Part shown: positions 55,822-63,487 of the stretch, piece after piece
How the letters are laid out: each line of letters opens with the position of its first letter
Numbering within the stretch: the first letter of the stretch is position 1
From: Ruminococcus flavefaciens FD-1
Lineage (GTDB): Bacteria; Bacillota; Clostridia; Oscillospirales; Ruminococcaceae
Direction: 5' to 3'
Assembly: GCA_000174895.1 (NCBI GenBank)
Contig: ACOK01000118.1
Location: forward strand, 1-64,000
Length of the DNA: 64,000 nucleotides
Position numbers and translations under genes: made by a program
The notes under the pieces: generated by a model
The model's input: only the letters and a program-made list of their open reading frames with translations
What the model was told of the DNA's origin: nothing
Databases searched by the model: none

Positions 55822-55879
55822 TCCTTTTTTAAATATGACAATAAGACCATTTAAGAATGGCCTTTTGTCAAATATATAT

Positions 55880-56677
55880 TTAATTGCTGTGTGTAGTTAT
55901 GTATTGAGAAATTGCATAAGCATCAGACATATCAACTACGCCGTTTTGGTTAAAATCAGCAGCTAATCTGAATGCAAAAAAATCACAAGCTGCTTCCGTA
56001 GCTGTCCTGTTTGGATCAGGTTCTGCAAGTTCAAGGCAATATTTCTGAATACATGTTACATCATCTTCAGTTATCTCACCATCACGATTTGCATCACCTA
56101 AAGCGTAAACGCATTTGATCAACTGATCACCTTTGTTTGTGTAAACGAATGACGAAGGATAATTTGAATACATACTTGTCATACAGTGAATATCATACTC
56201 GCTGTTAATTACACTTTTATTCTGTATACCATCAAGGAAATAGCTGTACATAGGTGCTGGCAGCGAGGGACTGCCTGTTCTTGCAAAGCTTGGTGTAAGC
56301 TGAGTACAATTCGGAAGGTATGTATTAGAAGTAAAGGATGTGAGAGTAAGATACGAAGAATACTCAGGACTGATTATTATCTTGCTGTAGTCAGTAGGAT
56401 TATTAGAAAGAACATTTGTGTTTATATACATATATACGCTAAAACTTGAGGAAAGAGAGATTCCTGCAGGTACAAAAACGCCGTAATAATGGTTCGTTGG
56501 CGCTACGCTGTACTGATCGTAATAATCATAGGCTGTGTAGTAGAATGTTGAGGTATCCATATTAGCTGTGATTTCATTAACCAGATTAATAGCTTCCGGA
56601 CTGATAGCTTCATTACTCTGGTCAGCTGCATTAGCTACAACTCCCAAAGAGGCACCAGCTATCATAGTCAATGACAT
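55880..56677 (-). CDS. Secreted dockerin protein, 5' end possibly frameshifted
   Basis: 265 residues from ATG 56677; the signal peptide is incomplete (MSLTMIAGASLGVVANA). The open frame continues upstream as FIKKGIASIM, and AAAGGA lies just before an out-of-frame ATG (AATTATTTATAAAA). One extra T in the TTT run would give MNYFIKKGIASIMSLTMIAG, a normal signal peptide. The middle domain (about 25-190) is not recognised. The C-terminal dockerin (GDANRDGEITEDDVTCIQKY ... DFNQNGVVDMSDAYAISQY) has a longer linker than the others. Confidence 0.7.
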   Translation of the reverse strand: MSLTMIAGASLGVVANAADQSNEAISPEAINLVNEITANMDTSTFYYTAYDYYDQYSVAPTNHYYGVFVPAGISLSSSFSVYMYINTNVLSNNPTDYSKIIISPEYSSYLTLTSFTSNTYLPNCTQLTPSFARTGSPSLPAPMYSYFLDGIQNKSVINSEYDIHCMTSMYSNYPSSFVYTNKGDQLIKCVYALGDANRDGEITEDDVTCIQKYCLELAEPDPNRTATEAACDFFAFRLAADFNQNGVVDMSDAYAISQYITTHSN

Positions 56678-56781
56678 AATTGAAGCAATTCCTTTTTTTA
56701 TAAATAATTCATTCCTTTCGAGTAAAGGCTGATTCTATAATATCTACGCCTTTAGATAATCCATTGATCTTTTGTCGTATC

Positions 56782-56833
56782 AATAACAGGAAAGCAAAGA
56801 ATTAGCCGGCATTATTCTTGCTTTGCTGTTATT
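56782..56833 (-). terminator. Terminator of the agr operon
   Basis: AATAACAGGAAAGCAA / TTGCTTTGCTGTTATT long stem with one bulge, about 45 bp after the agrD stop codon. Confidence 0.7.
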
Positions 56834-56874
56834 AATATTGATGATGCATACGTATGATACGATCATCTTAGCAA

Positions 56875-57024
56875 TTACTTGCCATTTTTCTGCTTTGCAA
56901 TAAGCTTTACTGCTCTGGGTTCTTTAGGCTGATATGTGCCAAAACCTGAAGCTGTTCCGCTTGCCTTAACAGCAGAAATACGACCAAGCTTTTCTAAAGC
57001 CTTAGCTATTTTATTAGTTTTCAT
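56875..57024 (-). CDS. agrD: AgrD-like cyclic autoinducer precursor with Ser in place of Cys
   Basis: 49 residues: amphipathic leader MKTNKIAKALEKLGRISAVK, core region ...GTASGFGT and tail YQPKEPRAVKLIAKQ. The xQPKEP tail is the conserved part of clostridial AgrD (compare C. perfringens CLWFT-HQPEEP). Alignment places the five-residue ring at SGFGT, with Ser in the Cys position, so the product should be a lactone rather than a thiolactone. ATG 57024 overlaps agrB by 11 nt and is preceded by AGGAGGAG. Too short for routine gene callers. Confidence 0.8.
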   Translation of the reverse strand: MKTNKIAKALEKLGRISAVKASGTASGFGTYQPKEPRAVKLIAKQKNGK

Positions 57025-57598
57025 TCAGTTTCTCCTCCTTCCTTTGCTTATTTTCGCCCACTATCATGAGAACAGTTATTATTAAAGCTGTAAACACAAT
57101 TGATTGGCAAATTTTTATAAAACTAAAATACGTAATTATCGCCGTAATGCTCCAAATAATTGACAATATCACGCTGATATTACGGTATTTAATTTTCATT
57201 TCTTTACTTATAATCTTATTTTTATTTTCAACAGGTGATAAATGATATGCAGTTACTATAAACATAATAAGAGATGGAATTACGATCGATAGGTTAAGCG
57301 CTATTTCAGATAATCCGACCATTATTAAACATAATGTAATAAATACAAGTTTACATTTCAAAAATGTGTCTGCATGATATCCACCGGTATATAATCTTGT
57401 TGATACAAACATTACGAAAAATGAAGTCATATATATAAACTCATTAAAAAGTATGCTTGTTATCAATACGATCATAAAATCGATCAGACTGGAAAGTATC
57501 ATTTCATATCCATATATATAAACGTCAATTTCTTCTTTATTTATTACATTGCTAAATAATAAAAAATTGACTATTCGTTTACTTATTCGATGAATCAT
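57014..57598 (-). CDS. agrB: AgrB autoinducer-processing membrane peptidase
   Basis: 194 residues with about five to six membrane helices. Catalytic His75 and Cys82 are present in RLYTGGYHADTFLKC with the expected spacing. AgrB cleaves the C-terminal tail of AgrD and cyclises the peptide at the membrane. The start after AGGTGATC follows a direct-repeat operator and a TATAAA box. The end overlaps agrD. Confidence 0.92.
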   Translation of the reverse strand: MIHRISKRIVNFLLFSNVINKEEIDVYIYGYEMILSSLIDFMIVLITSILFNEFIYMTSFFVMFVSTRLYTGGYHADTFLKCKLVFITLCLIMVGLSEIALNLSIVIPSLIMFIVTAYHLSPVENKNKIISKEMKIKYRNISVILSIIWSITAIITYFSFIKICQSIVFTALIITVLMIVGENKQRKEEKLNEN

Positions 57599-57660
57599 TT
57601 TTCGATCACCTACTCTCTAAGTAAATAATAGCCAATTTTATATTTAAATTCAATAGTTTT

Positions 57661-57692
57661 TCCTAATTTGCAGTTTATTTTCCTAATTTGCA
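57661..57692 (-). promoter_or_regulatory. Direct-repeat operator upstream of agrB (probable AgrA site)
   Basis: TGCAAATTAGGA occurs twice with a period of exactly 20 bp, on the minus strand, the first copy within the last codons of agrC and the second just after its stop. TTGAAT and TATAAA follow before agrB. Paired direct repeats about two helical turns apart are the usual target of LytTR regulators. Confidence 0.6.
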
Positions 57693-59012
57693 ATTTTCAA
57701 CATTTTTAGTTACTTTTAACGGCAACCATACATCCGCGATGAAGAAATTATTGTTTTCATAAAATTCAAGCATACCTTCATATTTTTTTACAGTATCGGA
57801 TACAGATTTAATTCCGATACCATGTGTTTTATTATCTTGTCTCGTCGTCATTAATTCCGGATTGTTTTCAAGTACGGATTCTGATATAGCATTTTTAATT
57901 ATTATGTTAACATATCCTTTCCTGGGCATAATTTCGATTTGAATTTCCTTTTGTTCTTCTTTATTACTTGCTTCTATGGCATTATCAAGAAGATTGCTTA
58001 GAAGCGCACACATATCAGTATCTTCCAAATAAGTATCGAATTTATTTATATGAACTATGGTGTTTATTTCATCTTTTTTACATTGAATCAACTTCATATT
58101 TATTACAGTATCTACAATCTGATTTCCTGTTTTAATAATTCGAGTTCCAAAATCAAGCTTGTTTTCTATTATATCATCGATATATTTCTGAGCCTTTGTC
58201 ATATCATTTTCTGATATAAACGCTGACAAGCATTGAAGATGATTTTTCATATCATGACGGATCTTTCTCATTTCATTAAATTGTTTTTCAAATTCCTTGA
58301 ACTGAGAATAGTAATGCTTATTCTGTACAGTATCAAGCAATAATTTTTCTTTTTCTCTGTTTTTATCGCTGATTTTTTTCATAAGAATGTAAACCAGAAC
58401 ATTTATAAAAATCAATCCAAGTCCTATAAGGGTAGATACAGGCGAATCAGTAGGTACTCCCGCATTGATATCAACCCGGAATATTCCAAGAGCTATCATT
58501 AATGTCGTCGCAAATATAACAGAAATAATAATCGTTTCAGCAAGATCAAAAGAAAAGTTCTTTTTACCTTTTATTAACAAAGCCATTCTTGTTACCTCGA
58601 ATAGAATAACCTTAGCAATAAATAAAACAAATAATCGAATGAATCCTCGCATCTCTATCAGTTGTTCTATTGTATTGGATGTTATAAATCCAATAAAATT
58701 CAGTGAAACATAACTCGCTATAAGTGCTGATATATCGAGAATAATAGCAGATAATAGCTTTTCAAATATTGAACCGTTTAAGATTAATACAGAAATGCTA
58801 AAATTCATTATAATGCGAATAACACATAATGCCCCTTCATAATTCATATAATGATTAAATGTCAATGTTAGAATAGTATTTAATAAAAAAAGGATCGTAA
58901 AACAGAATACTTTATTTCTACCTTTTTTCACATTCAAAAAACGTATCAAAAAATCAGAGTAAATAATATATTCAATCATAGTTGCTGTATATTCAAATAG
59001 CTGCCATACCAT
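57675..59012 (-). CDS. agrC: AgrC-type sensor histidine kinase
   Basis: 445 residues: six or so membrane helices (1-205) forming the peptide receptor, a coiled-coil linker, phosphoacceptor box RKIRHDMKNHLQCL (His about 253), N-box NLLDNAIEAS and G-box THGIGIKSV of a GHKL ATPase (HPK10 class). It senses the cyclic peptide and phosphorylates AgrA. It starts 2 bp after the agrA stop codon, so the two are co-transcribed. Confidence 0.9.
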   Translation of the reverse strand: MVWQLFEYTATMIEYIIYSDFLIRFLNVKKGRNKVFCFTILFLLNTILTLTFNHYMNYEGALCVIRIIMNFSISVLILNGSIFEKLLSAIILDISALIASYVSLNFIGFITSNTIEQLIEMRGFIRLFVLFIAKVILFEVTRMALLIKGKKNFSFDLAETIIISVIFATTLMIALGIFRVDINAGVPTDSPVSTLIGLGLIFINVLVYILMKKISDKNREKEKLLLDTVQNKHYYSQFKEFEKQFNEMRKIRHDMKNHLQCLSAFISENDMTKAQKYIDDIIENKLDFGTRIIKTGNQIVDTVINMKLIQCKKDEINTIVHINKFDTYLEDTDMCALLSNLLDNAIEASNKEEQKEIQIEIMPRKGYVNIIIKNAISESVLENNPELMTTRQDNKTHGIGIKSVSDTVKKYEGMLEFYENNNFFIADVWLPLKVTKNVENCKLGK

Positions 59013-59014
59013 AA

Positions 59015-59725
59015 CTACTTCTCCCTCGTATGTCTCATGTATTCTTTTTTGACTTTTTCATATCTTCCTCTTGATAACGGAATTGAAACGTCATCATCAA
59101 GTATAACTTCGTTATGTTTAATAAAATTTATGTACCTGAAATTCACAAGAAAACTTTGATGAGTCTTGATAAATCCTTGTAAGAATAATTCCTCTTCAAT
59201 ATCTTTTAAATTTCCATTTGCAATTGTCAGTTGATTTTTTTCATGTATATTAAGCTTATGACTTTTAACTTCCACATACATAATATCATTTATAAGTACA
59301 TTCTTTTTTCCAAAAGGAGTTGAAAACAATATCTGATAGTTATCTCGTTTAGATTGATTGAAAAAAGCTTGTATAGCTTCTGCCAATTCGCTATCCAACT
59401 TGTTTTTCCTTATAAATCTTAACGGAGAATACTTGAAAGACTCGAAGACAAAATCATCATAACTGGATATATAAATGATAGTAAATCTTTCATTCTTCAG
59501 CTGTTTCTTATTGTACTTTTCAACAAGTTCAAATCCGCTTATAGTTGGCATATCAATATCAAGCAGCAGAAGATCGAATGTATCTCTGCTATTCAAAAGA
59601 TCATTACCATCCGTAAATGTAATGATAGAATACTCTATGTCATAGGTAGCCAGTATTGTTTGAAGCAAATCTTTGATACGTACAATAGAAGCATCTTCAT
59701 CATCAACTAAAGCTATCTTTAACAT
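59015..59725 (-). CDS. agrA: AgrA-type LytTR response regulator
   Basis: 236 residues: receiver domain (1-120; acidic pocket LVDDED, phosphoacceptor Asp in LLLLDIDMPTISGF) and LytTR DNA-binding domain (about 135-232: YVEVKSHKLNIHEKNQL, FIKTHQSFLVNFRYI). ATG 59725 has the best spacing to AAAGGGTG. First gene of the operon, unlike staphylococcal agr where it is last. Its likely target is the repeat before agrB. Confidence 0.9.
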   Translation of the reverse strand: MLKIALVDDEDASIVRIKDLLQTILATYDIEYSIITFTDGNDLLNSRDTFDLLLLDIDMPTISGFELVEKYNKKQLKNERFTIIYISSYDDFVFESFKYSPLRFIRKNKLDSELAEAIQAFFNQSKRDNYQILFSTPFGKKNVLINDIMYVEVKSHKLNIHEKNQLTIANGNLKDIEEELFLQGFIKTHQSFLVNFRYINFIKHNEVILDDDVSIPLSRGRYEKVKKEYMRHTREK

Positions 59726-59856
59726 TACCATCACCCTTTATGTTCTTTTTTCAATATTTTATCATAGGACGATTGAAAAAGCAATATTTAAGTACAATAT
59801 TATTAATATTCAACTATTAATGTGATAAAATAATAATACGAAAGTAAAAACTTTTC

Positions 59857-59876
59857 TTTCGTCAATTCTGCCCATT
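59857..59876. repeat. 20-bp inverted repeat flanking the integrase, left arm
   Basis: TTTCGTCAATTCTGCCCATT, present in perfect inverted orientation at 61242-61261. The pair encloses the integrase gene, which suggests integrase arm-type sites or the end of the element. Confidence 0.75.
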
Positions 59877-59952
59877 TGTCATAAAGTGTCGTTAATCATC
59901 GGAATACAGGTGAAATTGTAGTTTTTTATACGTAGAACTGACGGCTGAAAAG

Positions 59953-61053
59953 TTATATTGAAAGGCAAAGGCGGCTTACATAATTCTTCTTCACATCCAT
60001 AGAAGAATGAACATAGCGGTTGAGAGTTATAGAAGCATCCGCATGACCGAGAAGCTCGCTGAGCGCTTTCGGGTCAAATCCTTTTTCAATGCAGACAGTT
60101 GCATATGTGTGCCGCAGCGAATGAAAATTCACATTGCGAATCCCGCATAACTTCAGTATCGCCTTGAATCTGTTCTGCATCGTCCGTGGTTCTGTCGGTT
60201 TCGATAAATTTGTAATAACGAATAAGCTGTCGATACTTCTGAATTTTCTGAGAAGTGCCATCATAAATATCGGTATGGGTACTGTCCTTATCGAAGTTCT
60301 GCTTTTCGGCGAACCGATTATCACCTGTGATTTACCGTTTCTGCTGACACGCTGAACGGTTCTTTTTACAGAAAGAGTATTCTTCTCAAAATCAATATCC
60401 TCCCATTTCAGACCGCAGAGCTCACCTATACGCAGTCCGGTAAATAGGCATAATAATACCGCAAGGTTTGTGCGGTCCATGTTTTTTATCAGATATGATT
60501 CAAGTTTTTTCCGCTCTTCGCAGTTCAGAACATCTGCGTTTCCGGATTCTGTTTTCGGCATGGTGAAATTGGTTTCACGGATACCGTATTCACGATAAAC
60601 ATAACGTTCAACACTTCTGTAAACAGTCATGATATCACGGACAGTTTTGGCTGATAATCCACCTTGTCCTTTAAGTCTGCCGTTTGTCAGCTTATAGTGT
60701 ATAAAATCATTTATCCTTCCTGTTGTCAGTGATGATATATACTCACCGCCCAATATTGGAAGAATATGATTATTCAGTATATTTTCGTAATTCGCATAGC
60801 TCGATTCCTTTACTCGCAGACGTGCAGCACTTAACCACTGGTCCGCAGCTTCACGTACTGTAAGTCGTATTGCGGATATGTTTTTTTCAGTTCTGACTGC
60901 ATAAAGATCTGCCATTTTCTCTTTTACTTCGGCAAGTGTTTTTCCATATACAGACCTGTACTTTTTTGAGCCGTCAGCTTTGTAGCCCACATGGACTCTG
61001 CCTTCAAAACGGCCGTCTTTTCTTTTATAAATATTACTTCCTCTTTTAGCCAT
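59953..61053 (-). CDS. Tyrosine recombinase (Tn916-type integrase)
   Basis: 366 residues from ATG 61053 after GAAAGGAGC. AP2-like arm-binding N-terminus (MAKRGSNIYKRKDGRFEGRVHVG), SAM-like core-binding domain (about 65-165) and catalytic domain with Arg208 (TGLRIGEL), His311 and Arg314 (HSLRHTY), His337 (LLGHADAS) and Tyr347 (LNRYVH), so it should be active. It integrates and excises the element to which the mobilisation genes belong. No excisionase is next to it in the window. Confidence 0.93.
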   Translation of the reverse strand: MAKRGSNIYKRKDGRFEGRVHVGYKADGSKKYRSVYGKTLAEVKEKMADLYAVRTEKNISAIRLTVREAADQWLSAARLRVKESSYANYENILNNHILPILGGEYISSLTTGRINDFIHYKLTNGRLKGQGGLSAKTVRDIMTVYRSVERYVYREYGIRETNFTMPKTESGNADVLNCEERKKLESYLIKNMDRTNLAVLLCLFTGLRIGELCGLKWEDIDFEKNTLSVKRTVQRVSRNGKSQVIIGSPKSRTSIRTVPIPIFMMALLRKFRSIDSLFVITNLSKPTEPRTMQNRFKAILKLCGIRNVNFHSLRHTYATVCIEKGFDPKALSELLGHADASITLNRYVHSSMDVKKNYVSRLCLSI

Positions 61054-61241
61054 GATTGCTCCTTTCATATGACTGAAAAAATGACGGTTGATCGCCATTC
61101 AAAACTTCGTATCAATAATAAATCACGGTTTTATCCATAATTATTCCTACATAAATTTCAAGAAAAGTCTTTACTTTTTCAGAAAACGTGGTATAATGAA
61201 ATAAAAATCACCACCCGACAGACACTATTATTCCCTGTTTT

Positions 61242-61261
61242 AATGGGCAGAATTGACGAAA
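61242..61261. repeat. 20-bp inverted repeat flanking the integrase, right arm
   Basis: Inverse complement of 59857-59876, 20 of 20 bases. It lies in the intergenic region between integrase and relaxase, where an AT-rich stretch (61063-61240) holds no gene. Confidence 0.75.
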
Positions 61262-61298
61262 CGGCAAATCAATTTTCCTTGATCTGCCGTTACTTTTT

Positions 61299-62657
61299 TC
61301 AAAAGCTTTGCTCCATTTCCACCTTCACACCAAGCTCATGTTTCTTTCTGCGTATAGCCTGTTTAAGCTTCTTATCAACTTTTGACTGAAGCTGTCGCTG
61401 TTCTTTGCTGTAGTCATCATACAGCAAAAAGCTCATACTGACGAGAAGTCCATGAACAGCATCGGAATATATCTGCAAGTTATCTTCCGGCGGAGAGAGG
61501 TTGACTGTATCTGAAATGATCTCGCTGTTTTCTTCCACGATCAACTCAGGATGAATTTCGTTCGCTGCCTGAATTATCATATTTTTCACCGATCTGAAAT
61601 GTTCGTTATCAACCATTGACGGTAATTCAACTTTTGCGGAAGAATAAAAATCATGCTTTGCCTGTTCCATATCACACCATAGCTTGTACATTTTCTGTAT
61701 GGAATCATTCTGTGAAAGCCTGAAAAATATTTCATCGACCGTTTTCTTTACATCCTTTTTCAGATAGCCGTAAACCTTTTTTCCTTTTGTATTCCGTAAT
61801 TGTCCGTGAAGCTTTTTTATAAGTTCAATAACATCTGTATCTGAATCACTTCCGTTTGAAATATCTTCTTTAAGCTTTTCCATAAGCTCTGCACTTCCTT
61901 TTTTAAGAAGGTCACGCACATCAGTTTGCTGCTGGTAAAGATGTTTCAGTTCATCAGTGTAGATATCATTCATAAATCCGCTTCGTATTTTTTCACATCC
62001 CTGCTTAGTTAAAAATCCCTCACGCTCATTTGTTGAATACACAACAATGTGAACGTGGGGATTTGTTTCTTTATCATGAAATGCGGCATACCATTTAAGA
62101 TTTTCCATTTTTATTTTCGATTGCTTTGCGATGTTTGGTATCTGTCTTTTCACAAGTTCCCGCCATGCTGTCAGATCTTCGTATCCCATTTTCTGCGCAT
62201 CATCTCTGCGCAGTGATACAACATGAGTCCACACATTTCCTTTATGCTCTGAAATTTCTTTTGCTGTTTTTTCAAGATCGATCGGCTCGTCAGTCTGCGA
62301 AAATAATCCGTGAGATCCGAACTTTACAGCGCCGGGACGATTTGCAAGATAGCCCACATAGTTTTTCTTGTTTGCCGCAATATCAGCGTGGAGTCTGATA
62401 GTTTCCGAAACAAATTCAGAAGCATTTTTCTGAGTAGAACCGTTCTTGTATTTTTCATATGCGATACTTTTTTCACTTTCGGGAAAATCTTTCAGCAAAG
62501 ACAAAATAAGCTCCTGCTGTTTTTGCGTAGCAGGAGCTGTTCCGTTATTCTCTTTCACTGTTGCCGCTCCCTCACGGGAAGCGATGTATTTTACATAGTT
62601 CGATATTTTTTTACTGCCGCCTTTAAGGTAACGGCTGACCACAACTAACCTCGGCAT
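61299..62657 (-). CDS. MobP/MobL-type relaxase
   Basis: 452 residues. N-terminal relaxase domain (1-250) with the metal-binding HxH in WYAAFHDKETNPHVHIVVYS and a Tyr-rich front (SNYVKYIASREGA) for nicking; helical C-terminal part. It nicks oriT and leads transfer; the lack of visible coupling or type IV secretion genes suggests these lie beyond the window or are provided in trans. It starts 3 bp after the preceding MobC-like gene ends. Confidence 0.85.
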   Translation of the reverse strand: MPRLVVVSRYLKGGSKKISNYVKYIASREGAATVKENNGTAPATQKQQELILSLLKDFPESEKSIAYEKYKNGSTQKNASEFVSETIRLHADIAANKKNYVGYLANRPGAVKFGSHGLFSQTDEPIDLEKTAKEISEHKGNVWTHVVSLRRDDAQKMGYEDLTAWRELVKRQIPNIAKQSKIKMENLKWYAAFHDKETNPHVHIVVYSTNEREGFLTKQGCEKIRSGFMNDIYTDELKHLYQQQTDVRDLLKKGSAELMEKLKEDISNGSDSDTDVIELIKKLHGQLRNTKGKKVYGYLKKDVKKTVDEIFFRLSQNDSIQKMYKLWCDMEQAKHDFYSSAKVELPSMVDNEHFRSVKNMIIQAANEIHPELIVEENSEIISDTVNLSPPEDNLQIYSDAVHGLLVSMSFLLYDDYSKEQRQLQSKVDKKLKQAIRRKKHELGVKVEMEQSF

Positions 62658-62660
62658 TGT

Positions 62661-63065
62661 TTACTCCCTCTGTATTTCAACTGCATCTTCATAGCTGATA
62701 ATACCGTTTATTTTTCTCACTTCATTGACGCACATTGCCTGAAGCTGACGTATTGTTTCGTCGTCGATATCATTTACTGCCGCAAGAATATTTGAAATTT
62801 TTCCGAGCTCAACTGCGACCTTGAATATCAATCGTGACAATCTTTGCTCTGTTCCTTTTATCGTAGCTTTCACAGTTTCTGTTATCATGGGAGAGATATA
62901 ACTGACTGATCTTTCTTCATCCAGATAACCGATGTAAAATGATATCGCTTTCTCGATGAACTCACTCTGCGATTTACAATTGTCATATTTGTAATGATTT
63001 TTCACATCTTCTTTTGTCTGCGGATAGATCCACAGCGGAAATTTTATTTTGTTGTCAAATGCCAT
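62661..63065 (-). CDS. Relaxosome accessory protein, MobC-like
   Basis: 134 residues: ribbon-helix-helix-like start (FPLWIYPQTKEDVKNHYKYDNCKSQSEFIEKAISFYIGYL), then a helical part (LSRLIFKVAVELGKISNILA). It is placed directly before the relaxase, as DNA-binding relaxosome partners usually are. An oriT may lie in the region 63066-63250, which has short inverted repeats and no gene. Confidence 0.75.
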   Translation of the reverse strand: MAFDNKIKFPLWIYPQTKEDVKNHYKYDNCKSQSEFIEKAISFYIGYLDEERSVSYISPMITETVKATIKGTEQRLSRLIFKVAVELGKISNILAAVNDIDDETIRQLQAMCVNEVRKINGIISYEDAVEIQRE

Positions 63066-63250
63066 TTTTATGCCTCCGACTCCTGAGTTTTTACCTGTAA
63101 ACAGGCATCTGCGGAGATACGACTCCGAAATTACAAATCATCCTCATTTGCGACCCCGAAATGAAAAGTATGAATTTCCCCGATATGCGGTCGGCTTTGC
63201 CGTCCGCTGTGAACGCTGCGACTGCGCAGCTTTATCTTGCAATAGAATAG

Positions 63251-63487
63251 TTACTGCTCCGAAGGCGTTCTGCCCTCGGAGTTTTTGTTCTTACGTTCTC
63301 TGTGCACGGATCTGTTTTCGGTTGTCAGGTCTATGTATTCACGGACGTTCTGAGGCACGATCTTTGTGTAAAGCTGTTCTGTGTATTTATCGATCTCCGC
63401 CGTCAGTGTGGTATTCTTTTGTGCCAGATACATCTCCAGTGCTGATAGTTTTTCTGCGCTCATTGATAAAATTATTCTGTCTTTCAT
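63251..63487 (-). CDS. Small conserved mobile-element protein (DUF6103-like)
   Basis: 78 residues: MKDRIILSMSAEKLSALEMY LAQKNTTLTAEIDKYTEQLYTKIVPQNVREYID..., helical, with a basic tail. It resembles small proteins found beside relaxase genes in integrative elements of Clostridia. The start overlaps the previous gene by 4 nt (ATGA). Confidence 0.6.
   Translation of the reverse strand: MKDRIILSMSAEKLSALEMYLAQKNTTLTAEIDKYTEQLYTKIVPQNVREYIDLTTENRSVHRERKNKNSEGRTPSEQ

Noticed and set aside
3760..56700. A single intact integrative conjugative element from tRNA-Gln to the integrase
   Set aside because: No conjugation machinery, no second tRNA 3' end and several unrelated mobile elements; a mosaic of remnants fits better.
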